From the NCBI GenBank assembly GCA_003991915.1, contig RQTK01001032.1, positions 51,250 through 115,249 of the forward strand: a stretch of 64,000 nucleotides of DNA. Direction: 5' to 3'. The notes under the pieces are model-generated. The model saw only the letters and a list, made by a program, of their open reading frames with translations, had not been told where the DNA came from and ran no database searches. This DNA comes from Elysia chlorotica. Taxonomy: Eukaryota; Mollusca; Gastropoda; Plakobranchidae. Made by a program: the position numbers and the translations under genes. Shown here one piece after another: positions 37,801 through 43,564 of the stretch (its first letter is position 1; every line of letters begins with the position of its first letter).

Positions 37801-38726
37801 ATCCAGAAACCAATGGAAGAAAAGATAGGCAGAAAATGATGATGATGGGTAGAACACACCTGGTTTAAACCACAGAACAGCATCACAAGGCAGGCACTAG
37901 AGTGGAATAACAAGGAGGCAGGGCTGGGCCACGTGAGACTTGGAGAAAATGTGTTGAGAAAGATATGGGACGAGCAGGCTATGGATGGGGCCAAAAACAT
38001 AGGCAATGACAAAAAATGCATGGCGCTGTCTAGTGAAGGGTATATATACCCTGCTAAGGCTGGAGGGCAATCATGAAGGGTTCACTAGCCATGACTATTC
38101 TATGTGGAATGGTTGATTCATGAAGTAAAGTATCAGGTTTTCTCTTATACCGGTACTTAGAACTTCTCCGGTCAATATTTTTTCCTTATCCTCCTAGCTT
38201 ACCATAAGAAAAAAATACTTAGGCTTAGAAAGTAAATAACATATTTAATCTTCGTTTACCCAAAGATTTTATCTCAAATTTTAAATTTAGAGCACAATTG
38301 GTTTTTCATTTAACCTCTACATTATACACCACTATTCCAAGTTTTATTCAAAACGCAGAAGTTTTAAAATCTTTTTTCCAATTTTTGTCTACAAAGGTAG
38401 AGTGGTCAGTATTTTTCAACAAACAAGAAATGGCATAGCTTTCCACTGTCCCTACTGTGTTTAACCCTTTTGATGATCTTGGACCAGATGAATGAACATG
38501 AATTTGTTTGTGTATCACCAGAGATGAGCTTGAGCTCGGCCACTCAAAGCGCGAAGCGTTCCGCTCGTTTGTCAAGGTCCTTATGGGAGACAAGAAAGAG
38601 AACGCGAGGGCAGAGTTGCCTGCCCATGGCCTCACTGTGGAGCAGCAGGTGACAGCACTCATTGACCACGCCACCGACCCGAACATCCTGGGGCGGACTT
38701 GGGGCGGCTGGGAACCCTGGGTCTAG
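22..38726 (+). CDS. PRKDC: DNA-dependent protein kinase catalytic subunit (DNA-PKcs), C-terminal half, 43 exons
   Basis: This gene encodes the serine/threonine kinase that is recruited by Ku to DNA double-strand breaks in the nucleus and drives non-homologous end joining. I placed 43 exons by matching translated blocks to my memory of vertebrate DNA-PKcs and then fixing each border at an AG/GT site. All phases agree, and the exons sum to 6165 nt, which is 2054 residues plus the stop. The vertebrate protein is about 4,100 residues, so this is roughly its C-terminal half; the first exon seen is internal and the start codon lies upstream of the window. Diagnostic blocks are [62 protein letters not shown] and the FATC end DPNILGRTW. 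Order of parts: M-HEAT, S/T-Q cluster, FAT, kinase, FATC. Exon coordinates are given in the following entries, numbered from the left edge of this window. No base change that breaks the frame was seen in this exon chain. Confidence 0.97.
790..1240 (+). repeat. 46-bp-type minisatellite in intron, split by a MITE
   Basis: Units of the form TGTCTGCCATTTGCTGTTTT followed by an AT-rich TATAATATAG stretch occur at about 795-880 and 1130-1220. The 243-bp inverted-repeat element at 882-1124 separates the two halves. Confidence 0.7.
882..1124. mobile_element. MITE-like element with ~25-bp terminal inverted repeats and TA flanks
   Basis: The left end TGTGAGGCAACTAGGGTGGA is the near-perfect inverse of the right end, which reads TTCAGCCTGGTTGCCTCACA. 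Both ends are flanked by TA, which fits a Tc1/mariner-type target duplication. The interior of about 190 bp is AT-rich and codes for nothing. The host sequence on each side is the same minisatellite, which supports insertion into a pre-existing array. Confidence 0.6.
3852..4305 (+). repeat. 32-bp tandem array (about 14 units) starting at the exon 6 donor
   Basis: The unit is about 32 bp and contains CTCACACACAG/GTGGGTGGG, which is the end of exon 6 plus its splice donor. The array starts exactly at that donor, so each unit offers another near-identical donor. It is free of stops in all three plus-strand frames over several hundred bases, because 32 bp gives a 96-bp reading cycle. Confidence 0.9.
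5198..5460 (+). mobile_element. degraded tRNA-derived SINE
   Basis: A decayed tRNA-like head (AAGAGCGTTGGGCTTCAGG... and AGAATCC) is followed by the window's common SINE body: CCCTACTGGTTG, GGCTGAGACAGG, GTCTGACGTCAGTCTTGG and TTCACAATACAGTCTAT. Old, with many changes from the 6427 copy. Confidence 0.65.
6427..6685 (+). mobile_element. tRNA-derived SINE with 14-bp target-site duplication
   Basis: The head carries an intact B-box-like GGTCCCGAGTTCGAATCC. The body has GGGTCGGTGTCAGTATAATG, GTCAGACGTCCGTCTTGGGG and ATATAGTGCTGCTGTTGGAC, and the tail is (CCAA)n. A perfect direct repeat ACTAAGCAAATACT flanks it at 6413-6426 and 6686-6699. It lies in the intron after exon 8. Confidence 0.9.
7041..7196 (+). 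repeat. TCTA microsatellite
   Basis: Long, slightly interrupted (TCTA)n run immediately upstream of the Penelope-like fragment. The same motif resumes on the other side at 7773, suggesting insertion into one tract. Confidence 0.95.
7201..7752 (+). mobile_element. Penelope-like element, 3' fragment with GIY-YIG endonuclease end
   Basis: The fragment encodes a Cys-rich block ([16 protein letters not shown]) followed by [37 protein letters not shown] and [13 protein letters not shown]. This order is typical of the zinc-binding and GIY-YIG part at the C-terminus of Penelope-like retroelements. The reverse-transcriptase portion is absent, so the copy is 5'-truncated, and it is broken (at least one break). 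A hammerhead ribozyme overlaps the end of the coding part. It is flanked by TCTA/TATC tracts on both sides and lies in a PRKDC intron. Confidence 0.85.
7703..7751 (+). ncRNA. hammerhead ribozyme, minimal type I, of the Penelope-like element
   Basis: Stem I is formed by 7703-7710 (CTAGTCGC) and 7744-7751 (GCGACTGG), 8 pairs with one G-T. The core CTGAGGA is at 7711-7717. Stem II is GAGC/GCTC (7718-7721, 7726-7729) with loop TACG. The core GAAA is at 7730-7733. Stem III is the short palindrome ACTCCGGAGT at 7733-7742. Cleavage is expected after C7743. All usual core positions are present. Very short stem III and palindromic shape match the minimal hammerheads known from this element family, which may act as dimers. 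Confidence 0.85.
7773..7880 (+). repeat. TATC microsatellite
   Basis: Continuation of the TCTA-type tract after the Penelope-like fragment; a few more units occur beyond the SINE near 8142-8150. Confidence 0.95.
7891..8141 (-). mobile_element. tRNA-derived SINE, minus strand
   Basis: Read on the minus strand it has a head ending in the GTTCGAGTCCTGG B-box region and the body with GGGTCATGTCAGTTTAATGT, GGCTGAGACAGGAGTCATG and the terminal GTTGGACGTTAAACCAAC. It sits within the TATC tract just upstream of exon 9. Confidence 0.85.
8204..13612 (+). CDS. PRKDC: PRKDC exons 9-14: end of M-HEAT with S/T-Q autophosphorylation cluster
   Basis: Exons are 8204-8414, 8782-8959, 9774-10031, 10596-10711, 12081-12212 and 13433-13612. 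Exon 9 carries the conserved [18 protein letters not shown] block. Exon 10 aligns with the vertebrate segment holding the ABCDE autophosphorylation cluster (around human T2609) and shows three S/T-Q sites: VTQ, VTQ and RATQ. Exon 11 starts with the conserved [10 protein letters not shown] and continues into a low-complexity, weakly conserved linker. Exons 12 and 13 contain the basic helix and the [10 protein letters not shown] block that leads into the FAT region. Exon 14 ends in a tandem array that repeats its donor end. Phases are 0, 1, 1, 0, 0, 0 at the exon ends. Confidence 0.95.
8545..8705 (+). repeat. AT-rich minisatellite
   Basis: About five irregular units of ATAATTGTATAATTGTAC with a T run, in the intron before exon 10. 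Confidence 0.8.
10735..10850 (+). repeat. short tandem repeat resembling a SINE tail
   Basis: Two units share ATGGTAGGACAATATAGCTG and a tail like ATGCCGTGAAAACAAACT. Related single pieces occur near 11375-11425 and 12750-12795. The pattern resembles the end of a SINE other than the main family here; the heads are not recognisable. Confidence 0.4.
10852..12080 (+). other. intron without recognisable elements
   Basis: Intron between exons 12 and 13. Apart from a tail-like fragment near 11375 and a small inverted repeat (CGTACGAC / GTCGTACG) at about 10944-10977, I see nothing I can name. Confidence 0.5.
13613..14045 (+). repeat. tandem array of ~65-bp units derived from the end of exon 14
   Basis: About six units contain CTACCTTTCATCGGGTCTAT and TCTCGTAAGCAGTGCAGTAG, matching the exon 14 end CCGCCTTTCATTGGCTCGAT and its donor CTC/GTAAGG. 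Some units keep a usable-looking GTAAGC; others have TTAAGC. Confidence 0.8.
14616..25952 (+). CDS. PRKDC: PRKDC exons 15-29: FAT domain
   Basis: Exons are 14616-14703, 15224-15350, 15803-15941, 16924-17001, 18402-18512, 18967-19110, 19717-19815, 20294-20402, 20835-20943, 21603-21810, 21988-22129, 22633-22820, 23173-23344, 23944-24107 and 25830-25952. They encode the alpha-solenoid FAT domain that clamps the kinase domain. Good anchors are [20 protein letters not shown] in exon 17, [16 protein letters not shown] in exon 20, [10 protein letters not shown] in exon 23 and [14 protein letters not shown] in exon 28. Five of these exons (16, 18, 19, 28, 29) abut tandem repeats built from or adjoining their own splice borders. 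Exon 18 is short (78 nt) and follows 12 repeat units that each contain a copy of its first five codons. Confidence 0.95.
15085..15215 (+). repeat. ~54-bp tandem duplication just before exon 16
   Basis: Two units share TTTCTTGTGCAA and GAATGTTCTTGAATGACCT, ending about 10 bp before the acceptor at 15223. Confidence 0.75.
16390..16923 (+). repeat. 44-bp array, 12 units, each resembling a 15-bp microexon of exon 18
   Basis: Most units read TTTGTTTCACTAG / GCGATGACAACACAG / GTCAGTCATAG. The central 15 bases encode AMTTQ, the same five residues that begin exon 18 (GCC ATG ACA ACA CAG). Each unit has an AG acceptor after a T-rich tract and a CAG/GT donor. The units end directly at the genuine exon 18 acceptor. 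Confidence 0.9.
17360..18399 (+). repeat. 9-bp array (ATGTTGCTA)n, about 115 units, ending at the exon 19 acceptor
   Basis: More than 1 kb of a 9-mer with occasional variants (CTTATG, CTCATG, an 8-mer and a 10-mer). The consensus contains no AG and includes CTAAT, which fits the branch-point consensus. The last units carry CTGATG and run straight into GCTACCAG at 18401. Confidence 0.95.
20944..21602 (+). other. intron with nothing recognisable
   Basis: AT-rich intron between exons 23 and 24 with no repeat family or coding segment that I can identify. Confidence 0.5.
24108..24935 (+). repeat. 46-bp array (about 18 units) repeating the exon 28 end and its donor
   Basis: Each unit is GTATGTAGACATGTACCCAG followed by AAGTCAAAGATGTGTTTATA and AGGAAG. 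The last 40 bases of a unit equal the end of exon 28 ([13 protein letters not shown]) and the next GTATGT equals its donor. Over much of the array GTATGT/AACTCAAAG and GTACGT/AAGTCAAAG units alternate, giving a 92-bp higher-order repeat. Confidence 0.95.
25440..25829 (+). repeat. ~95-bp imperfect array repeating the exon 29 acceptor
   Basis: Four units contain TGACCCACCCTGCCTGTTTCA, CCACAG and GCTGCCGAG, that is the acceptor and first three codons of exon 29 (AAE), followed by CTGTTATAATGG-like sequence. The last one is the true acceptor at 25829. Confidence 0.8.
26171..30337 (+). CDS. PRKDC: PRKDC exons 30-34: FAT to kinase link
   Basis: Exons are 26171-26259, 27872-27956, 28766-28966, 29253-29321 and 30181-30337. 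Exon 30 encodes [18 protein letters not shown], matching the vertebrate IVYPFIISSESYSF block, and has a second copy at 26898-26986. Exon 32 holds [14 protein letters not shown] and a serine/threonine-rich, less conserved stretch. Exon 33 carries [15 protein letters not shown], and exon 34 ends in [21 protein letters not shown], the conserved entry to the kinase N-lobe. Exon 30 is 89 nt, so it cannot be skipped or doubled without changing the frame. Confidence 0.94.
26308..26505 (+). repeat. 35-bp minisatellite (about 6 units)
   Basis: The unit is GTTCATGTTCTCTGTGTGCC followed by TGGTTCTCTCACAGC. A single copy occurs at 25968-26005, directly after the exon 29 donor, so the array appears to have grown from sequence at that border. 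Confidence 0.85.
26898..26986 (+). CDS. PRKDC: duplicate PRKDC exon 30 (30b), likely mutually exclusive
   Basis: This is a second intact copy of exon 30, with the same length (89 nt), the same TTCCCCAG acceptor, the same CACAA/GTAATT donor and the same phase. It encodes [18 protein letters not shown] followed by [12 protein letters not shown], where the first copy has [12 protein letters not shown]. Because 89 is not a multiple of three, using both copies would shift the frame, so only one can be used per productive transcript. Whether 30b is actually used cannot be told from sequence. Confidence 0.75.
27037..27720 (+). other. intron with nothing recognisable
   Basis: AT-rich intron sequence upstream of the duplicated acceptor of exon 31; no element recognised. 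Confidence 0.5.
27718..27871 (+). repeat. ~77-bp tandem duplication of the exon 31 acceptor region
   Basis: Two units share AGTTCCAACT, CGCCAATAA, AGTTTTATGCAAATC and TTTTTGAATGTTTTGTGTGAA. The second ends in GCTGCGGCAG, the real acceptor; the first has GCTGTGGTAG at the matching place. Confidence 0.85.
28949..29072 (+). repeat. ~54-bp repeat (2.5 units) of the exon 32 end and donor
   Basis: The exon end AAGGGCTTCGCTGTG/GTTAGT is followed by two more forms, AAGGGGTTTGCTGTGGTTTG and AAGGGGTTTGCTGTGGTCAT, separated by CTTTCTATTTAAAGCATCTG. Confidence 0.85.
30649..35135 (+). CDS. PRKDC: PRKDC exons 35-39: PI3K-like kinase domain, ATP site and catalytic loop
   Basis: Exons are 30649-30716, 31938-32158, 32519-32620, 33292-33459 (or its copy 34402-34569) and 34934-35135. 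Exon 36 holds the ATP-binding lysine in [16 protein letters not shown]. Exon 39 holds the catalytic loop [11 protein letters not shown], with its Asp, His and Asn, and the activation-loop start [13 protein letters not shown]. These are the residues expected for an active PIKK kinase. Exon 38 encodes the segment between the lobes ([18 protein letters not shown]...) and is present twice. A truncated copy of exon 39, lacking the catalytic loop, lies between the two copies of exon 38. Confidence 0.96.
33801..34064 (+). mobile_element. tRNA-derived SINE inside duplication unit 1
   Basis: Close relative of the 6427 copy, starting GGGCGCGGTGGTCTAGTGGT (well-kept A box) and ending in (CCAA)n. Unit 2 of the duplication lacks it at the corresponding place (about 34880-34905). 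Confidence 0.9.
34096..34199 (+). pseudogene. PRKDC: truncated copy of PRKDC exon 39
   Basis: The sequence has the exon 39 acceptor (GACCCAG) and encodes [18 protein letters not shown] up to CVCQYLL, then stops matching exactly before the GIGDRHLSN catalytic loop and joins duplicated intron sequence. There is no donor at the break, and reading on meets a stop. It marks the right edge of the first unit of a roughly 1.1-kb tandem duplication. If spliced in as a terminal piece it would yield a kinase without a catalytic loop. Confidence 0.85.
34402..34569 (+). CDS. PRKDC: duplicate PRKDC exon 38 (38b)
   Basis: This is a second copy of the exon at 33292-33459, 168 nt long, with the same acceptor and donor. 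The two copies differ at a few positions that all look synonymous, so the encoded 56 residues are identical. Since 168 is a multiple of three, the message stays in frame whether one copy or both are included; inclusion of both would repeat 56 residues between the kinase lobes. This copy is the one adjacent to the intact exon 39. Confidence 0.8.
35136..36434 (+). other. intron between exons 39 and 40, nothing recognisable
   Basis: AT-rich 1.3-kb intron. No known element or coding segment was recognised on either strand. Confidence 0.5.
36435..38726 (+). CDS. PRKDC: PRKDC exons 40-43: kinase C-lobe end and FATC
   Basis: Exons are 36435-36623, 37067-37109, 37375-37465 and 38522-38726. Exon 40 encodes [15 protein letters not shown] and the [13 protein letters not shown] block. 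Exon 41 is a 43-nt exon encoding [14 protein letters not shown]. Exon 42 holds [18 protein letters not shown]. Exon 43 carries [16 protein letters not shown] and the FATC terminus ending in TWGGWEPWV followed by TAG at 38724-38726. FATC is needed for kinase folding in this family. A LINE remnant interrupts the last intron, and a second terminal exon follows at 39913. Confidence 0.96.
37480..38060 (+). mobile_element. LINE remnant, C-terminal end of a non-LTR reverse transcriptase
   Basis: The first part encodes [20 protein letters not shown] and [18 protein letters not shown], resembling the conserved C-terminal region of many invertebrate LINEs. Further on, in other frames, come residues like MMMMGRTH...[11 protein letters not shown] from the RRKWRWIGH-type motif. 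It is 5'-truncated, carries several stops and frameshifts (for example the frame ends at RPT, about 37697) and lies in the last PRKDC intron. Confidence 0.75.
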
Positions 38727-39540
38727 ACAATCTACCGCTATACCACTTCCACTTTGTCACAGTACTTTTTTGTTCACAGACTTAAGGCAGACCAATGCCT
38801 CTCAACAACTGACTCAATTGTTGTCAGTGCTTTTGAGTTTCATCTTTGTATATTCATTTTTCCTGTCAGATATTAATTCAAAGTGAGACTGCATTGGGTT
38901 TGTATATTTTACTGGTGTTTTTACCAAGTTACCAATACAATGAAAGTTTGTTGATTTTTTTAATTTTTTTTTTCTATTTTTATGTGTTGTATGTAAGATT
39001 TTGTTCATGTTATTAAAAGGCTTGTTATGGAATGTAAAATTCTTTGTTAATCACTTTTTTAAAATTTAATTGTCTGTTTTGTTTTATTATAGCAGCGCCT
39101 GTTTTGCTCACATTCTTGCAGAATGTTTCTTTTTTACAATGAAATACCTTGTTCAAATTTGGGAGGATGTGACTTTAGAGTGAACACAAACAGTGCAATG
39201 ATGGTGTTCTTTATGTATATATCTGGGAGCGCCCTGTTTCTCACAGACTTTTTGAAGACTTGAGATGGCAGTTTGGGTCCGGCACGGGTGACCGGGTGTG
39301 AAAGAACAGGGTGTGACAGTACTGTTCACCTCGTTAACTCATGCTCTGAGTGTTGTGCTGTTTTCACTGATATTCTTTTCATTATTTCTAGTTATAAGTT
39401 GATGAAGCTATTGCGCTGAGAAATTGGTTGATTTCACTATCTTGTTTGTTTCTGCTTTTTTTATTATCGGTTATTACTAATTATGTAGGGAGGAATAAAG
39501 AAGCCATTTATTACTTTCTTTCCTGCAGGAGATTAAAATT
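38727..39540 (+). other. PRKDC: 3'UTR of PRKDC exon 43, with AATAAA at 39494-39499
   Basis: AT-rich sequence after the stop codon with no open frame of note. The clearest poly(A) signal is AATAAA at 39494-39499, followed by a T-rich stretch. It is repeated, with small changes, after exon 43b. Confidence 0.6.
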
Positions 39541-39912
39541 AAACTTATATAATTTTAAATAGCTGTGGGTGTGGTGTTTGAATCCTTTTTTGCATGGAAC
39601 AACATTGCTACTGTGTTTCTTGACTGAAAGGGCATTTATAATACCCAAAGTTTTATCTCAAATTTTAAATTTAACCTCTACATTATACACCACTATTCCA
39701 AGTTTTATTCAAAATGCAGAAGTTTTAAAATCTTTTTTCCAATTTTTGTCTACAAAGGTAGAGTGGTCAGTATTTTTCAACAAACAAGAAATGGAATAGC
39801 TTTCCACTGTCCCTACCGTGTTTAACAAATTCACAGTGCGTTGCTTCTTCAGTAACCCTTTTGATGATCGTGGACCAAATGAATGAACATGAATTTGTTT
39901 GTGTATCACCAG

Positions 39913-40117
39913 AGATGAGCTTGAGCTCGGCCACTCAAAGCGCGAGGCGTTCCGCTCGTTTGTCAAGGTCCTCATGGGAGACAAGAAAGAGAACGCGAGG
40001 GCAGAGTTGCCTGCCCATGGCCTCACTGTGGAGCAGCAAGTAACGGCACTCATTGACCACGCCACCGACCCGAACATCCTGGGGCGGACTTGGTTTGGCT
40101 GGGAACCCTGGGTCTAG
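39913..40117 (+). CDS. PRKDC: alternative PRKDC terminal exon (43b) encoding FATC
   Basis: This exon is a full copy of exon 43 with the same acceptor, the same 205-nt coding length and its own TAG. The encoded 68 residues match the first copy except that the FATC end reads TWFGWEPWV instead of TWGGWEPWV. The vertebrate residue there is Glu, so neither form is obviously the ancestral one. As each copy has a stop and its own poly(A) signal, they can only be alternative last exons. Which one is used would depend on splice or poly(A) choice. Confidence 0.8.
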
Positions 40118-41040
40118 ACAATCTACTGGCATACCACTTCCACTCTGTCACAGTACTTATTTGTTCACAGACTTAAGGCAGACCAATGCCTCTCAACAAC
40201 TGACTGAATTGTTGTCAGTGCTTCATCTTTGTATATTCATTTTTCCTGTCAGATATTAATACAAAGTGAGACTGCATTGAGTTTGTATATTTTACTGGTG
40301 TTTTTACCAAGTTACCAATCCAATGAAAGTTTGTTGATTTTTTAAATTTTTTTTTTCTATTTTTATGTGTTGTATGTAAGATTTTGTTCATGCTATTAAA
40401 AGGCTTGTTATGGAATGTAAAATTCTTTGTTAATCACTTTTTAAAAATTTAAATGTCTGTTTTGTTTTATTATAGCAGCGCCTGTTTTGCTCATTCTTGC
40501 AGAATGTTTCTTTTTTACAATGATATTATATCTTGTTCAAGTTTGGAAGGTTGTGACTTAAGAGTGAACACAAACAATGCAACGATGGTGTTCTTTATGT
40601 GTATATCTGGGAGCGCCCTGTTTGTCACAGACCTTTTGAAGACTTGAGTGGTATTAGTTAATTAGATAATTCAAAGTGAGTTCTTAACCCATGCAGCACT
40701 GTGAAGGCCGGCCAAGACCAGATGGCCAGTTTGAGTCTGGCACGGGTGACTGGGTGTGAAAGAACAAGGTGTGACAATACTGCTCACCTGGTTAACTCAT
40801 GCTCTGAGAGTTGCGCTGTTGTCACTAATATAGTTTTCATTATTTCTAGTTATAAGTTCATAAAGCTATATACATTTCTATTGTGCTGAGAAATTGGTTG
40901 ATTTCACTATTTTATTTGTTTCTGCTTTTTTTATTATCGGTTATTACTAATTATGTAGGGAGGAATAAAGAAGCCATTTATTACTTTCTTTCCTGCAGGA
41001 GATTAAAATTAAACTTATATAATTTTAAATAGCTGTGGGT
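40118..41040 (+). other. PRKDC: 3'UTR of PRKDC exon 43b, with AATAAA at 40974-40979
   Basis: Copy of the first 3'UTR with small insertions, including a segment around 40640-40740 missing from the first copy. The same AATAAA context recurs at 40974-40979. Confidence 0.55.
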
Positions 41041-41119
41041 GTGGTGTTTCAGTTTGAATCCTTTTTTGCATGGAACAACATTGCTACTGTGTTTCTTGAC
41101 TGAAAGGGCATTTATAACC

Positions 41120-43560
41120 CTTGTAGCTCTAATAGAAAGTTCTACCATACAGAAATAGAAATATCAGCTAAGGATCGAATCTTTGACCTCCTACTCACCA
41201 ATGCTAGAGATATCTGGCACATTACCTAGCTAAAATGCAATCTTTAAATTAATATTATGTCACACTCCCAAAAAAAGGAGATGGGTGGGAAAAGAGCGAC
41301 GACACCAAAGATTTGAAATTTGGACCTCGTGCTCCTCAGTCCTGAGCCCTAGAGACTGAGCTATTGTTACGCCCCTACTCAGCCTAAGCATATTATATTT
41401 AAATTTCATTAAATCTACATCCCACGAATTTCTAGAAATATATCGGACCAGATTTCAGACACGGACAGTTACTTACAGCACGTGTCAGCCCACTATCCAA
41501 ATAAACCCAGTGCAGTGTAAAAGTGAGCCAGTAGCAATTACAAGCCCACATTCACACGAACAGAACAGGCAAGAGTTGAACATGCAATGTGGCCAGTGCC
41601 TGTTTCACATCAGTGTGTGTGTGTGGGTGTCTTTGTGTCTCCAAGGGTGCAGCGATTGACACTTCCAAGTGAATTAGTCAAAGCATGGCTTTCATCACCA
41701 TCTTCCCCTACATCAATGGTCCAACCGTCTTTATACACGAGGACTAAACAGCGCCAGGTTGCCCAAGATCTCTACTCTTCCTCAGCCCTTTCCTTTTTAA
41801 GAGATCCAGGCTGTAATGGAACCGTCATAATGCGAGTGGGACTGGAAGGCTGAGAATCCTCCAAACTATTCATTGATTTTATTGGTTGACATTTTAAGAG
41901 CATGTACACCCATTCTTGAGTTTCTTGCATGATAGGAAAAGGAGGAATAAAGGATGAATGAAGCCCCACTACCAGTGCCAGTTGGTCTGCACAACACAGT
42001 GCCCAGTTGGGAGCTGCTAATTCAGTGAAGTTGTCGCCAGCAGAACCAGTAGTTCCAGTAGTTCCTTAAGAGAGAGTCAGTCAACTGGTGCACAGTGCTT
42101 AATGGGTTAAAGATTGCTGGATTCTAGAATTCAGAGCTAGATCTAAATTTTAAACTTTTTTTTGCCAATTTGAAGTTGGTGGAGACCTAGTAACATATTT
42201 AGACTTTTTAGCCTGTTACTTTGTACATGAATTGGTAGCTATAATTTTACAACTTTTAATTTCAATGATGATAGTTATACATTTGTAAGCTTGCAGTTCC
42301 AAGGTGTAGGTACCTGCTACCTAACAAATAATTTGTTTGTGTGGAAGTGTAAGAAAGCATTTAATATTTAAAACTTACGGCTTTCATTGTTATGATGACT
42401 TTTTGATACTACTCCTATTAATGTATTAAATACATTATATTTTTTATAGAATTGTTTATTAGACATTAAACAAGTATTTCCACAAAGGTCATAAAAAATA
42501 GCTAACGTCTGAATAAAAAATCAGTAAATTGTAGTTTTTTTATTTATCTAAATTTGTGTTAGTTCATTAAAAAATAGGAAAACCCATCAACTTGTTTAAT
42601 TTCTATTTGTGTAGTTGCAACTTGGAAATGTTAATGGATTGTGTTTTTATCATCCTATTGCTGTAAAAGTACAATGACTTGAACAATCTTTACACAATGG
42701 CAAAGAGCTGCCATAACAAATGATAACAGACGAAGGTGCAAAATATGATGACATGGTAAGTAATATTATATACTAATAAAAAGTCTGCAAGTTAAAAGTT
42801 CAATGGCATTCGGAGCTCATCTTTTTCCGCAATAGTTATGTTTTGATGATATCTCTAGTAAAAATGATTAAAGTGCATAAGCCATGTTTAAGTTCAATTC
42901 TCCACTCTATGTTGCTTGTAAACTAAATCACCATGTTTCTATGTATAAAACTTTGCTGAACGGATGTATGTGAAGTATTGCTCTTGGAAAAGACTAAGAC
43001 CAGAGTAGAATTTTTGTTGGAGGGAAATAAGGATATTTGATTTTTTTTTTAATTTTAGAAAGGTTTTAAATTTTTATTAGAAAAAAATAAATCTGATTCA
43101 GATAGAGGGACTAAATATAAAACACAGAATCTAAAACTTCACTCTAAGTAACTTGGAATAGATCTAGGTTATGCACTGGGATAAACTAAATGTGGGTAGT
43201 GATTTGAAGTTGAAAGCGTTCAAAAATTTTAAATACACTTTTAAGAATGGATATGAGATCAACAGGATTAAGCGCTGAGGCACTGCGGATCGCTACCGGG
43301 AACCCGGGCTCTTTGGGGGCAGTGGAGCGACGACCACTCCATAGAAAGTCCTAAGGACAGGACAATAACTGGCTGATATTTTCCCACATCTGTTGATAGG
43401 CATACAAGTTGGAGGTCACTTACTCTTCTACGAGGGACAGACAAATTCAACTCATGAAAACAATAAATGTGGTGTTATTTAGGCTTAACTTATCAGACCT
43501 TTGCTAGTCTTTAACCAAACAATCCCCATTCTCATTTTCCCCCACTCTTTTTATGGGTTT
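41120..43560. other. intergenic, no gene recognised
   Basis: No coding segment I can support. A tRNA-like minus-strand piece lies at about 41335-41390 (AGCTCAGTCTCTAGGGCTCA on the minus strand), probably an old SINE head. A GT-rich spot occurs near 41620. Confidence 0.5.
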
Positions 43561-43564
43561 ATAG

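Larger units (their letters stand above)
38257..41118 (+). repeat. tandem duplication of PRKDC last exon plus 3'UTR (two units)
   Basis: Unit 1 runs from about 38257 to 39642 and unit 2 from about 39643 to 41118. Both begin with TACCCAAAG followed by TTTTATCTCAAATTTT and end after a shared AAAGGGCATTTATA. Similarity is high throughout, including non-coding parts, so the event is recent or the copies are homogenised; wrongly joined haplotypes are an alternative. Confidence 0.9.

Noticed and set aside
39643-41118. A second DNA-PK-like gene
   Set aside because: Only the last exon and 3'UTR are repeated; there is no further upstream coding sequence of its own.
41587-41853. 88-residue open frame
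   Set aside because: No recognisable domain, no splice or promoter context and simple GT sequence at its start; likely chance.
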